A stretch of DNA of 64,000 nucleotides, from NCBI RefSeq assembly GCF_020010905.1, contig NZ_JAGJBY010000002.1, positions 434,001-498,000 on the forward strand. The letters run 5' to 3'. Each line of letters starts with the position of its first letter. Positions within the stretch are counted from its first letter, which is position 1. Of this stretch, positions 1 to 8,588 are shown piece after piece. This DNA comes from Streptomyces acidiscabies (GTDB lineage Bacteria; Actinomycetota; Actinomycetes; Streptomycetales; Streptomycetaceae). The position numbers were made by a program, and so were the translations under genes. The notes beneath the pieces are model-generated. The model searched no databases, was not told the DNA's origin, and was given only the letters and a program-made list of their open reading frames with translations.

Positions 1-1
1 C

Positions 2-739
2 GGCAGCGGCGCGGACGGCCGTCGACGCGGCTGGGACCTCGGCGCGGACGGCGCCGACGGGCTCACCGCGCAGCAGCGGGACGCCGTACGGTACCGGGTC
101 GCCCAGGCGATCAAGGGCCGCCCCGGGGACGCGCCCGAGGGCTGGAAACGCTGGGCGAAAGACGCCTTCCACCCGCCCCAGCCCTGGCTGCGCCTCCTCG
201 GCGCGGCGTTGCGCTCCGCCGTCTCCGGTGCGGGCGCGGGCCAGGACTACACGTACGGCCGCCCGTCGCGCCGCGCGTCCTCGCTCCCCGGCATCGTCCT
301 GCCCAGCCTCCGCCGCCACCCGCCCCGCGTCGCCGTCGTCATCGACACGTCCGGCTCGGTCAGCGACGCGGAACTCGGCAGCGCGCTCCTCGAAGTCGCC
401 GCGATCACCAGGGCGGTGGGCGGACGCCGGGACCTGGTCACGGTGGTGGCCTGCGACGCGGCGGCCCACGTCGCCCACCCCCTGTGCCGGGCGGAGGACA
501 TCCCCTTGATCGGAGGCGGCGGCACGAATCTCTGCGAGGGCTTCGCGGCGGCTCTGCGCACGCGCCCCGACGTGGTGGTGGCCCTGACGGACGGCCAGAC
601 CCCGTGGCCGCCCCAACCCCCGTGCCGCACGGTCGTCGGCCTCTTCCCCCGTACGGGGAGGGGGAGTTGGCGCGAGACGGACCCCGAGTACGTCCCGGAG
701 GGGCCGCCGGAGTGGGCGAAGGTGGTGGAGATCGGGTGA
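2..739 (+). CDS. VWA-like (DUF2201-type) metallopeptidase-domain protein, 5' truncated
   Basis: The reading frame is open from the window edge, so the N-terminus is missing. The visible part has a helical segment (AQAIKGRPGDAPEGWKRWAK) and then a von Willebrand A-like domain that starts at VAVVIDTSGSVSD, a MIDAS-type DxSxS motif, with a later GGGGTN and VVALTDGQTPW. This arrangement is that of the DUF2201 putative metallopeptidase plus VWA-like proteins, which usually sit beside a MoxR-type AAA ATPase; that partner would lie upstream, outside the window. The substrate is unknown. The family is fairly sure, the function is not. Confidence 0.75.
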   Translation, partial: GSGADGRRRGWDLGADGADGLTAQQRDAVRYRVAQAIKGRPGDAPEGWKRWAKDAFHPPQPWLRLLGAALRSAVSGAGAGQDYTYGRPSRRASSLPGIVLPSLRRHPPRVAVVIDTSGSVSDAELGSALLEVAAITRAVGGRRDLVTVVACDAAAHVAHPLCRAEDIPLIGGGGTNLCEGFAAALRTRPDVVVALTDGQTPWPPQPPCRTVVGLFPRTGRGSWRETDPEYVPEGPPEWAKVVEIG

Positions 740-829
740 GGTGACGGGGTTCGGGGAGACGAGCGGCGGTCCGATTGTCGTACCGCCGAAGCTGACCACG
801 TACACCAAGCCACCCCCGTCCCCCCACCC

Positions 830-1201
830 CTACCCCTCCGCGATCACCACCGCCGAAGCCACCCCCGCGTCATGACTCAGCGACACATGCCACCCCGTCA
901 CCCCCAACGCCTCGGCCCGCGCCGCCACACTCCCCCTCACCCGCAGCCGAGGCTGCCCACTCGCCTCGACATACACCTCCGCGTCGGTCCACAACAGCCC
1001 CCCCGGCGCCCCCAGTGCCTTCGCCAACGCCTCCTTCGCCGCGAAGCGCGCCGCGAGGGACGCAGGCCCCCGGCGTTCGCCGTTCGGGAGGAGGAGTTCG
1101 CTGTCCAGGAAGAGGCGCGCGGCGAGACCCGGCGTGCGTTGCAGGGACGTCGCGAAGCGGTCGATCTCGGCCACGTCGATGCCGACTCCGATGATGCTCA
1201 T
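830..1201 (-). CDS. acpS: Holo-[acyl-carrier-protein] synthase AcpS
   Basis: This gene of 123 codons encodes the enzyme that moves 4'-phosphopantetheine from CoA to acyl carrier proteins, a cytosolic step needed for fatty acid and polyketide synthesis. The N-terminal motif IGVGIDVAEIDRF and the central ARFAAKEALAKALG are the two signature blocks of the AcpS family, with the Mg2+-binding Asp and Glu in place. Length matches the family. The ATG at the IGVG block is chosen because the longer frame upstream reads antisense through the neighbouring plus-strand gene. Its position near alr and tsaE is the usual Streptomyces arrangement. Confidence 0.95.
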   Translation of the reverse strand: MSIIGVGIDVAEIDRFATSLQRTPGLAARLFLDSELLLPNGERRGPASLAARFAAKEALAKALGAPGGLLWTDAEVYVEASGQPRLRVRGSVAARAEALGVTGWHVSLSHDAGVASAVVIAEG

Positions 1202-1285
1202 GCCGAGCACTTTAAGGTTCGACCGGGCTGTTACCCTGCGGCGTCTTGAAACAGATGTACGAATCAGGCCAGGGGTGGGGACAGA

Positions 1286-2221
1286 GTGGGCGGCGCAGAG
1301 CCGAGTTTTGACACGTACGACAACACGCCCGAGTTGATCCCCTTGCGGGACGCGGCGTACGCGGGGGACTGGGCCGCCGTGCGGGCGTTCTTCGGGCGGC
1401 TGGGCAGCGTGGACGACATGATCACCGCGCTCAACTCCATCGCAGAGACACCCGGCGTCGAGCGCTGGCTGGAGCGCGCCGCAGCCGACTTCCCCGCCGA
1501 CCCCCTGCCGCGAACCCTCCTCGCCAAGCGCTACGTGATCATCGGCTGGGACATCCGCAGCGCCGCGCTCGCGAAGGACGTGTCCCGGGAACAGTTCGAC
1601 CAGTTCCACGCCTGGCTGCGCCGGGCGGAGCAACTCCTCATCCAGGTCTGCGCGGAACAGCCTTCGTACGCCCCCGCCTGGTACATCCGCATCACCCTCG
1701 CCCGTGGCCTGGAACTCGGCACCACCGAGGCCCGCCGCCGCTACGACCGCCTCCGCGCGCACCACCCGCACGTGTACGGCGCCCAGGCCGCCCTCCTCCA
1801 GCAGCTCTGCCCGAAGTGGGGCGGCACCTGGGAGGAGGCGCACGGCTTCGCCGCCGAGGCGACCCGCGAGGCCCCCGACGGCGCCCCGACCGGCGTCCTC
1901 GTCGCCGACGCGCACATCGAGCACTGGCTGTCGCTGGAGGGGCAGGGCGGACCGTACCTGCGCGGCCTGAACGTCCTCCACGACCTGCGCAACGCCGCCG
2001 CCATCTCCGTACGGCACCCGGCGTACCGCCCCGACCTCTCCAGCCTCTACGCGCACGGCACCTTCGCGCTGGCCTTCTCCCTCGGCGGCCACCACGCCGA
2101 CGCCGCCCCCCACTTCGCCGCACTCGGCGACCGGGCCGCCGGCCCCTGGTCCTACCTGTCCGACCCGAAAGCCGCGTTCCGCAGGTACCGCAAGTCCGCG
2201 CGAGAGGCGGTCGCCCGATGA
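1286..2221 (+). CDS. Conserved hypothetical protein, helical, coupled to the M16 protease
   Basis: A 311-residue soluble protein starting at GTG after a G-rich region. It is rich in Ala, Arg and Trp, with repeated helical segments (WLERAAADFPADPLPRTLLAK; WLRRAEQLLIQVCAEQPSYAPAW) that look like degenerate tetratricopeptide-type helix pairs; no catalytic motif is visible. The stop codon overlaps the start of the next gene (ATGA), so the two are translationally coupled and probably work together. I do not recognise the family with certainty; a DUF4034-like helical repeat protein is possible. Confidence 0.8.
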   Translation: MGGAEPSFDTYDNTPELIPLRDAAYAGDWAAVRAFFGRLGSVDDMITALNSIAETPGVERWLERAAADFPADPLPRTLLAKRYVIIGWDIRSAALAKDVSREQFDQFHAWLRRAEQLLIQVCAEQPSYAPAWYIRITLARGLELGTTEARRRYDRLRAHHPHVYGAQAALLQQLCPKWGGTWEEAHGFAAEATREAPDGAPTGVLVADAHIEHWLSLEGQGGPYLRGLNVLHDLRNAAAISVRHPAYRPDLSSLYAHGTFALAFSLGGHHADAAPHFAALGDRAAGPWSYLSDPKAAFRRYRKSAREAVAR

Positions 2222-3867
2222 ACAGCACGGTCACGCAGGGCATCCCGACCCTCTACGCCCCCGGCACGTCGTCCTCCGAGATCACCGCCGGCCTCATGTT
2301 CCGCGTCGGCCGCGCCGACGAGACCCTCGCCACCGCCGGCCTCACCCACCTCGTCGAACACCTCGCGCTGCACCGCCTCGGCCTGTCCGACCTGCACTAC
2401 AACGGCGCGACGGCGAACACGTACACCCTCTTCCACGTCACCGGCACCGAGGCCGAGGTCGTCACGTACCTCAACAGCGTCTGCGCGTCCCTGCGCGAAC
2501 TGCCGCTGGAGCGGCTGGAGACGGAGAAGGAGATCCTGCGTACGGAGGCGGCGGGGCGCGGCGGGTCCTCGCAGCTGCCGCTGTGGCGGTACGGGGCGCA
2601 GGGCTACGGCCTCAGCAGCTACACCGAGCTGGGCACCTGGAGCCTCACGCCGGACGCCGTCCGCTACTGGGCGCAGACCAGGTTCACCCGCGACAACGCG
2701 GTCCTCTGGCTCACCGGCGACCACGTCCCCGCCGGCCTCGACCTCACCCTCCCGCCGGGCACCCGCATCCCCGCGCCGCCCGCCTCCGACGCGCTGCCCG
2801 TCACCCCGGCGTACGTCCACGGCGACGACGGCACGGTCGTCCTGTCCGCAGTGGTCCGCCGCTCCGCCGCCGCCATGGTCTTCGCCGACCTCTTCGGCCG
2901 CGCCCTCTTCCACGACCTGCGCCAGGAGGGGGGTTACTCGTACCAGGCGGACGCGGACTACTCCGTACGGGACGCGTCGCACGCCACGATCACCGCGTAC
3001 GCCGACGCGCTCCCGAAGAAGCAGGACGCGGTGGTCGGCGGCTTCGTCGACACGCTGGCCCGCCTGCGCGCGGGCACGTTCACCCAACAGGAACTGGACT
3101 CGTCCCGCGCCCGCGTCGCCAAGCAGTACGACGACCCCGGCGCGGGCCTCCTCCCCGGCAACGCGCTCAGCATCCTGCTGGGGCGCCCGGTGACGACGGT
3201 CGAGGAACGCCGCTCGGAACTCCACGCCGTAACCCTCGCGGACGTCCACGAAGTCGCCCAGGAGACCTGGTCCAACGCGCTGATGCAGGTGCCGGGGAGG
3301 GGCGTCGACTGGGCGGGCTTCACCTTGGCCCCGCAGTACTCCTCGACAACGGTCACCGGTACGACGCACCCCTCACCGGACGGCGTCACCCTCACGATCG
3401 GCCCGGACGGCGTCTCGCTGACCACCCCCCGAGGCCCGGTCACCGTCCACTACGCGACCTGCGCCGCCATGACCACCCGCCCCGACGGCTCCCGCTCCCT
3501 CACGGGCCACGACGGCTTCTCGGTAACGGTGGAACCGACCCTCTACAAGGGCGTCACCCCGGACCGCATAGCGGCGATCGACGCGGCGATCCCGTCGCAC
3601 CTGGTGGTCCACCTCCCGCCCCGCGACCCGGCGAACATCCCGCAACCTCGGCGTGCAACTCCGTCTACACCCGGGAAGTCCACCCCAGGGTGGACGCTGG
3701 GCCTGTGGGCGGTCGGTCTGATCGCCGCGTTCTGGGCCCTGCTCGCGGTGATCATCACCACGGACAGCACGTCCACGGCGGACGTGATCGTGACGGTGTG
3801 GATCATGTGGGTGCCGATGGCGGCGGGGACGCTGGCGCTGTATCAGGCGAGACGCCTGCGCCGCTGA
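2218..3867 (+). CDS. Membrane-anchored M16-family zinc peptidase
   Basis: The 549-residue product carries the inverted zinc motif HLVEH (HxxEH) of M16 metallopeptidases near residue 44, in LTHLVEHLALH, followed about 60 residues later by the acidic block LETEKEILRTEA that supplies the third zinc ligand. The second half (ALFHDLRQEGGYSYQADADYS) is the usual M16 C-terminal subdomain with its substrate-contacting RxxxxYS-like region. Two membrane spans close the protein (GLWAVGLIAAFWALLAVII and IVTVWIMWVPMAAGTLALY), unlike the usual soluble pitrilysin relatives. It overlaps the upstream hypothetical gene by four bases. Peptide or signal processing at the membrane is an inference. Confidence 0.85.
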   Translation: MNSTVTQGIPTLYAPGTSSSEITAGLMFRVGRADETLATAGLTHLVEHLALHRLGLSDLHYNGATANTYTLFHVTGTEAEVVTYLNSVCASLRELPLERLETEKEILRTEAAGRGGSSQLPLWRYGAQGYGLSSYTELGTWSLTPDAVRYWAQTRFTRDNAVLWLTGDHVPAGLDLTLPPGTRIPAPPASDALPVTPAYVHGDDGTVVLSAVVRRSAAAMVFADLFGRALFHDLRQEGGYSYQADADYSVRDASHATITAYADALPKKQDAVVGGFVDTLARLRAGTFTQQELDSSRARVAKQYDDPGAGLLPGNALSILLGRPVTTVEERRSELHAVTLADVHEVAQETWSNALMQVPGRGVDWAGFTLAPQYSSTTVTGTTHPSPDGVTLTIGPDGVSLTTPRGPVTVHYATCAAMTTRPDGSRSLTGHDGFSVTVEPTLYKGVTPDRIAAIDAAIPSHLVVHLPPRDPANIPQPRRATPSTPGKSTPGWTLGLWAVGLIAAFWALLAVIITTDSTSTADVIVTVWIMWVPMAAGTLALYQARRLRR

Positions 3868-3871
3868 GCCT

Positions 3872-4033
3872 CTACGCCGCGTCCCGTACGTCCAAGGGTT
3901 CACCGGCGCCGCTCTCCGGCTCCTCCGCCGAAGCCATCGGCACCGGAGTCGGCGCCCGGGGAGGCAACGACACCGCCTCCGCCGCGGCGCCCGCCGCGAG
4001 AAGCTCACGCATAGACACAACCGGCACGGACAT
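3872..4033 (-). CDS. Small protein (53 aa) behind an iron-box-like palindrome
   Basis: This short frame is supported by a strong ribosome binding site (GGAGG, 5 nt before ATG) and by G/C in most third positions. The product starts MSVPVVSMRELLAAG and then becomes a Pro/Ala/Glu-rich tail ending LDVRDAA. The first residues resemble the N-terminus of ribosomal protein S2 (VxMRELLxxG), but the rest does not, so no function is assigned. It lies between two convergent or unrelated genes, downstream of tsaE on the same strand, and has its own upstream palindrome at 4074-4087. Real gene likely; role unknown. Confidence 0.55.
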   Translation of the reverse strand: MSVPVVSMRELLAAGAAAEAVSLPPRAPTPVPMASAEEPESGAGEPLDVRDAA

Positions 4034-4073
4034 GGACGCCTCCAGCGGGTCGGGGGCGAGCGTGGAGGGCTAC

Positions 4074-4087
4074 TTAGGTAGACCTAA
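4074..4087. promoter_or_regulatory. Palindromic operator resembling an IdeR/DmdR iron box
   Basis: TTAGGT-AG-ACCTAA is a perfect 6-bp inverted repeat 41 bases upstream of the small gene at 3872-4033. On the minus strand the segment GGTTAGGTCTACC matches 11 of 13 positions of the core GGTWAGSCTWACC of DtxR-family iron boxes, and the following TAA also fits. A -10-like CATATGGT lies just upstream on the same strand. Iron control is an inference from this match. Confidence 0.45.
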
Positions 4088-4160
4088 CCACGAACTGGAT
4101 ACCATATGACCACGCCCGATGCCGGGGACGCAATATTTTGCCGACAACGCGTCGGAACGT

Positions 4161-4673
4161 TCACGCGCGCAGCACACCGTCCAGGTCGACGCCGCTCCAC
4201 CGGGCCCCCAGCCCGCGCAGCGACACGTGCCGGACCTCGTCCGTCGTGTCCCCGACCGCCCGCCGGATGCCGATCACGAGCCGGTCGTCCGTCAGCTCCT
4301 CGACCTTCCCCTCCCCCCACTCCACGACGATCACCGAGTCGGGGAGCGAGACGTCGAGGTCGAGGTCCTCCATCTCGTCGAGCCCGCCGCCGAGGCGGTA
4401 CGCGTCGACGTGGACGAGCGGCGGACCCTCACCCAGGGACGGGTGCACGCGGGCGATGACGAACGTCGGCGAGGTCACGGCCCCCCGTACGCCGAGCCCC
4501 TCGCCGAGTCCCCGCGTGAGCGTCGTCTTCCCGGCCCCCAACTCCCCGTCCAGCATGACGAGATCCCCGGCGCGCAGGATCGAGGCGAGCCGGAGACCGA
4601 GGTCGCGCATCTGCTCGGGGGACGTGACGGTCAGCTCAACCAGGTTGTGCGGTGCTGCTTCCATAGCCGCCAA
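4161..4673 (-). CDS. tsaE: tRNA t6A biosynthesis ATPase TsaE
   Basis: A 170-residue P-loop ATPase with the Walker A motif GELGAGKTTLTRG near residue 43 and the family block TSPTFVIARVH, followed by HVDAYRL and VVEWGE. TsaE binds TsaB-TsaD and drives threonylcarbamoyl transfer to A37 of ANN-decoding tRNAs. An internal ATG at 4664 (MEAAPHN) is an equally good start. Its 5' end overlaps the 3' end of the hydrolase gene, so the two are cotranscribed with alr in the order alr, hydrolase, tsaE. The partner genes tsaB and tsaD lie at 10.5-12.7 kb. Confidence 0.95.
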   Translation of the reverse strand: MAAMEAAPHNLVELTVTSPEQMRDLGLRLASILRAGDLVMLDGELGAGKTTLTRGLGEGLGVRGAVTSPTFVIARVHPSLGEGPPLVHVDAYRLGGGLDEMEDLDLDVSLPDSVIVVEWGEGKVEELTDDRLVIGIRRAVGDTTDEVRHVSLRGLGARWSGVDLDGVLRA

Positions 4674-5859
4674 CGGTAGCCCCCGCCGGAAACGCCCCGG
4701 CCCGCATGAGCAGGTCGGCGATCCGGTCGGTGACCACCTCGGGGTGCTCCAGCATGACCAGGTGCCCGGCGTCGGGGACGAGCACCAACTCCGCGTCCGG
4801 CAGCAGATCCGCGATGGCCTCGCTGTGCTCGCTGGGCGTCACCAGATCCCCCACCCCCGCGAGCACCAGCACCGGCATCTCCCGGAACCACACCAGCGCC
4901 TCGGTCTTGTCGTGCTCCGTGAACGCCGGATAGAACTCGGCGACGACATCGATGGTCGTCCCCTCGATCATCCGCTCCGCGAACCGCGCGACAGCGGGAT
5001 CGACGTCCCGCGAGGAGAACGAGTACCGCTTGATGATCCCGGCGAAGATCTCGGCGGTGGCCCGCCGCCCCTTCTCGACGAGCGCGGCCTGCTGCCCGAG
5101 CACCTTCAGGACCCCCGGAAGCACCCGCCGCACGGCGTTGACCCCGGCCGCCGGCAGCCCGTAGTTGACCTCCCCGAGCCGCCCGGAGGACGTCCCGACG
5201 AAGGCGGTCGCGACGACCCGCTCCCGTACGAATTCGGGGAACTGATCGGCGAGCGCCATGACGGTCATCCCGCCCATGGAGTGCCCCACGAGCACGACCG
5301 GCCCCTCCGGCACCGCCGCGTCGATGACGGCCTTCAGATCCCGCCCCAGCTGATCGATGCTGACCGGCGCCCCGTCCTGGAGCTGCGCGACCCCGTGCGC
5401 CGACCGCCCATGACTGCGCTGGTCCCAGTGCACGGTCCGTACGACACCCCGCAGCGCCGCCCGCTGGAAGTGCCACGAGTCCTGGGTCAGGCAGTACCCG
5501 TGACTGAAGACGACGGTCACGGGAGCCGGCGCCTTACGGCCGAACAGGCGCCGCCGCCGGGGCGCGGGCCCGCCCTCGGGCTCGACGTCGTCCACCTCGT
5601 AGTACAGCTCGGTGCCGTCATCGGCGTACGCCTTGCCGGGGGTGCCGCGCAGCGCGCCGTACGGACCGGTCGAATCCAGCGCGAGCTGCGCCTTCCTGCG
5701 CATCCCGCGCCCGACGGTCATCCGCTCCAGGGCGACCCCGGCGGCGGCGCCCGCCGCGATCACCCCTATCGCGGCGCCCGCGATACCGGTCGCGCGGCGC
5801 CAGTTGCCCGCGGCGTCCCCCGTGGCGGAGACGATCGCCTCCACACCGCTCTCGCTCAC
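4636..5859 (-). CDS. Alpha/beta-fold hydrolase
   Basis: A 407-residue protein with an N-terminal hydrophobic stretch (TGIAGAAIGVIAAGAAAGVALE) that may anchor it to the membrane, then an alpha/beta hydrolase domain. The oxyanion block SHGYCLTQDSWHFQ, the nucleophile elbow GHSMGG, an acidic residue in LAGVGDLVTP and the C-terminal His in DAGHLVMLEHP give a complete Ser-Asp-His triad. This gene is conserved between alr and tsaE in Streptomyces, but the substrate is unknown. It overlaps tsaE downstream. Confidence 0.88.
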   Translation of the reverse strand: MSESGVEAIVSATGDAAGNWRRATGIAGAAIGVIAAGAAAGVALERMTVGRGMRRKAQLALDSTGPYGALRGTPGKAYADDGTELYYEVDDVEPEGGPAPRRRRLFGRKAPAPVTVVFSHGYCLTQDSWHFQRAALRGVVRTVHWDQRSHGRSAHGVAQLQDGAPVSIDQLGRDLKAVIDAAVPEGPVVLVGHSMGGMTVMALADQFPEFVRERVVATAFVGTSSGRLGEVNYGLPAAGVNAVRRVLPGVLKVLGQQAALVEKGRRATAEIFAGIIKRYSFSSRDVDPAVARFAERMIEGTTIDVVAEFYPAFTEHDKTEALVWFREMPVLVLAGVGDLVTPSEHSEAIADLLPDAELVLVPDAGHLVMLEHPEVVTDRIADLLMRAGAFPAGATVGGYGSSTAQPG

Positions 5860-5883
5860 GTACCGCTCCTCTCCACCGGATGA

Positions 5884-7032
5884 CTACCCATTGACGTAGA
5901 CGCGGGGAACACGCGCGGAGATGCGGGTCACGATCTCGTACCCGATGGTCCCCGCGGCCTGCGCCCAGTCCTCGGCAGTAGGTTCCCCACGATCACCCGG
6001 CCCGAACAGAACCGCCTCCGCACCGGCCTCGACCTCGTCACCTCCGAGGTCCACGACGAACTGGTCCATCGCGATCCGCCCGGCGGCCGTCCGCCACTTC
6101 CCGCCGATCAGCACGGGTCCGGCGCCGGACGCGTGGCGGGGTACGCCGTCGCCGTAGCCCAGCGGGACCAGCGCGAGGGTCGTCTCGCCGGGGGTGACGT
6201 AGTGGTGGCCGTAGCTGACGCCGTGTCCGCCGGGTACGTGCTTGACCAGCGCGACCGGCGCCGTGAGCGTCATCGCCGGGCGCAGGCCCAGATCGGCGGG
6301 GGCGCCGAGGTCCGGGCTCGGGGAGAGGCCGTACATCGCGATGCCCGGCCGGACGAGGTCGTAGTGCGCCTCGGGGAGGGTGAGGGTGGCGGGGGAGTTC
6401 GCGATGTGGCGGACCTCGGGGCGTACGCCGTGCGCTTCCGCGTACGCCGTCATCTCGCGGAAACGGTCCAACTGGGCCTGGACGGAGGGGTGTCCGGGTT
6501 CGTCCGCGCAGGCGAGGTGCGACCAGAGGCCGACGATGCGTACGGCGCCGGCGCGCTCGGCGTCCCGTGCGTGGCGGACGAGGTCGGACCAGTCGGAGGG
6601 TTGGCTGCCGCCTCGGCCTAGGCCGGTGTCGGCTTTGAGGTGGACGCGGGCTGTGCTGTTTGCGGCTTTTGCGGCTTGGGTGACTTCGGTGAGCGCCCAC
6701 AGCGCGCTCACCGACACGTCGATGCCGGCCTCGATGGCCTCACGCCAGGGGGCTCCCGGCGTCCACAGCCAGCACATGATCCGTACGTGGTCGGGGAGAC
6801 CGGCTTTTTTTACGAGGGCCAGCGCCTCTTCCGGCGTAGCCGTACCCACCCACGTCGCGCCCGCCTCCACCGCCGCGCGGGCGCACGGGATCGCGCCGTG
6901 GCCGTACCCGTCGGCCTTCACGACCGCCATGAAGGCCGCGCCGGGTGCCTTCACCCGCAGCGCGCGTACGTTCGCTCGCAGCGCCGCCAGGTCGATCACC
7001 GCCCTGGGGCGCGCCCGTTCCGTCTCTCTCAT
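5884..7032 (-). CDS. alr: Alanine racemase
   Basis: A PLP-dependent racemase of 382 residues making D-alanine for peptidoglycan. The PLP lysine sits in AVVKADGYGHGA near the N-terminus, and GVSYGHHYVTPGETTLALVPLGYGDG carries the second catalytic base Tyr. The ATG at 7032 is chosen because the frame further upstream reads antisense through the next gene. It heads the probable operon alr, hydrolase, tsaE, the same grouping as in mycobacteria. A run of seven T/A bases near 6796 lies within a VKKAG codon stretch and does not break the frame. Confidence 0.96.
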   Translation of the reverse strand: MRETERARPRAVIDLAALRANVRALRVKAPGAAFMAVVKADGYGHGAIPCARAAVEAGATWVGTATPEEALALVKKAGLPDHVRIMCWLWTPGAPWREAIEAGIDVSVSALWALTEVTQAAKAANSTARVHLKADTGLGRGGSQPSDWSDLVRHARDAERAGAVRIVGLWSHLACADEPGHPSVQAQLDRFREMTAYAEAHGVRPEVRHIANSPATLTLPEAHYDLVRPGIAMYGLSPSPDLGAPADLGLRPAMTLTAPVALVKHVPGGHGVSYGHHYVTPGETTLALVPLGYGDGVPRHASGAGPVLIGGKWRTAAGRIAMDQFVVDLGGDEVEAGAEAVLFGPGDRGEPTAEDWAQAAGTIGYEIVTRISARVPRVYVNG

Positions 7033-7045
7033 CGCCCCCAGTCTC

Positions 7046-7892
7046 TCAGAGCCGCCTCTTCCCCCAGACGTACACCCGGTCGCCCTTCTTGAGCACGCCC
7101 CAGAGCTTGCGGGCGTCGGGGACGGTGAGATTGACGCAGCCCATCGAGCCGACGGTCGTGTGAATGCTGCCGTAAACGGCATGGAATGCCTGGCCGCCAC
7201 TGAAGAACTGGGAATACGGCATCGGGGTGTTGTACAGCGTGGAGACGTGGTTCTTGTGCCGCCAGTAAATCTTGAACCAGCCGGTGCGGGTCGGGTGTGC
7301 CTTTCTGCCGCTCCGCATGGAGACGGGGCCGAAGACGACTTTATTGCCCTTCTGTACCCAGGTGATCTGCCGGGTGAGATCCACACACGCGATGCGGTAT
7401 TTCCTGACGGGGCATTTCTTCGCCGCGTTCGGTTTCTTCTTGGCGGAGAGGAGTTGCATCCGTTTCCAGGTGACTGGTCCGGCGAATCCAATAGCTGGCT
7501 TGATCTTCTGCTTCTTCTGGAACGCCTTGATGGCCTTGCAGTCTTTCGTCGACTGTTTCCCGTCGACTTTCAGCTTCAGCCATCGTTCGATCTGCCGCTG
7601 ATAGGGGCCGGTTTTCTTGGTGCAGCTGATACGGGCGACGGCTTCGCCGAGGGGGACGTATTCGACGAGGTCGTAGGCGTTGGGGGCGGCGTCTGGGGGT
7701 TCGGTGGCGTCTTCTTCAGCGCCGGGTACGTACGTCTTTGGCGCCAGCACCTGATCCGGGGTGTCGACCAGCGCGGTCTGCTTGACGCCGGGCACGAGGT
7801 CTTCTTCCGGGACGGGGGCGGCGTTGGCTTGGGCGCTGGGCAACAAGACGACGCCGGCCAGCATCAGGGCGAGGGGGATACGTCTGCTCATC
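7046..7892 (-). CDS. Secreted L,D-transpeptidase (YkuD-type) with peptidoglycan-binding segment
   Basis: The product has a signal peptide (PLALMLAGVVLLPSAQANA), a linker, a PG_binding_1-like helical region (KAIKAFQKKQKIKPAIGFAGPV) and a C-terminal YkuD domain with HAVYGSIHTTVGSMGCVNL. Such enzymes make 3-3 cross-links in peptidoglycan using the Cys. The residue before Gly-Cys is Met rather than the usual His (SHGC becomes SMGC); the earlier His residues are kept. Codons are less GC-biased than in the neighbours. The ATG before SRRIPLAL is the start that places the signal peptide at the N-terminus. Confidence 0.88.
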
Positions 7893-7970
7893 ACGTGATC
7901 AGACGTAACGCCCCGGGCGCCGAGAGCCGTGTAGGGCACGCGGTGGGGTCACCCGGAACGCGGAGTGGCC

Positions 7971-8130
7971 TCACACCTCGGCGAACGGATCCCCGAGAAC
8001 CCCGGCAAGCCGAACGAGGCCGGGGGTGCCGCTGTCATCGACCATCACGTAGAGGGTGTAGGCCCACCCTCGCGAAGTAGACGCCGTATCTGGCGTGGTC
8101 CTGCTCCCAGGCGGTGTCGCGGGGGTCCAT
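7971..8130 (-). pseudogene. Frameshifted small ORF (about 52 codons when repaired)
   Basis: From ATG at 8130 the frame reads MDPRDTAWEQDHARYGVYFAR and then runs into a stop at 8035. Removing one G from the GGG run near 8066-8069 on the minus strand joins it to WAYTLYVMVDDSGTPGLV and on to a TGA at 7971, which looks like a natural small protein. So this is either a one-base frameshift or a sequence error. It follows the hypothetical gene at 8154-8477 on the same strand by 23 bases. Family not recognised. Confidence 0.4.
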
Positions 8131-8153
8131 GCGGTGAGCCTAGGGCGGCGGAG

Positions 8154-8477
8154 TCACTCGTACCGCTCCCAACTGTGCCCGCCCCGATGCCCTTCCGTCA
8201 GCCAGCACGCGTCGCCCTTTTCCGGCCCCCGCGAGACGCAATACGGCAACTGTTCCACTTTCACGTTCTGAGGGTCCGACCACGTGATCCACACCGAGCC
8301 GCTCGCTTTTGCCGAGAGGTCCCTCAAAAGGCAGGTGTGCGTGCCGTACTTGTGCTTGTCCAGTTCGCAGCTGACGTAGTCCGGAATCGGCTCCTCGTCC
8401 GGCCGGCCGTCCGGGTATTTCAGTGCGGCTTCCTTCAGTTCGTCCGGGACGACGATGGTGGCGGGGCAGAGCATCAT
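8154..8477 (-). CDS. Hypothetical protein, Cys-containing, divergent from XRE regulator
   Basis: A 107-residue soluble protein. The start is set by AAGGAGG four bases before ATG 8477; a second ATG follows directly. Sequence features are the acidic N-terminal half (PDGRPDEEPIPDYVSCELDK) and Cys/His residues in CLLRDL, PYCVSRGPEKG and CWLTEGHRGGHSW. The repeated C...GH pattern could bind a metal, but this is not shown. It is transcribed away from the WhiJ-like regulator, so it could be part of the same small accessory module. No family is recognised. Confidence 0.7.
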   Translation of the reverse strand: MMLCPATIVVPDELKEAALKYPDGRPDEEPIPDYVSCELDKHKYGTHTCLLRDLSAKASGSVWITWSDPQNVKVEQLPYCVSRGPEKGDACWLTEGHRGGHSWERYE

Positions 8478-8588
8478 GCAACCTCCTTGACTTTCTGGGT
8501 CGTTCTGGTCACACGATGGACTATCGGCCCGTACGGTTGAAGGGTTCTGAGGTTTCCAATAGCCCTGGAAAGCAGGTGAATTGAACAG

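Noticed and set aside
830..2113. Long minus-strand frame extending acpS upstream
   Set aside because: The extension is antisense to the 1286-2221 gene; AcpS has its normal start at 1201.
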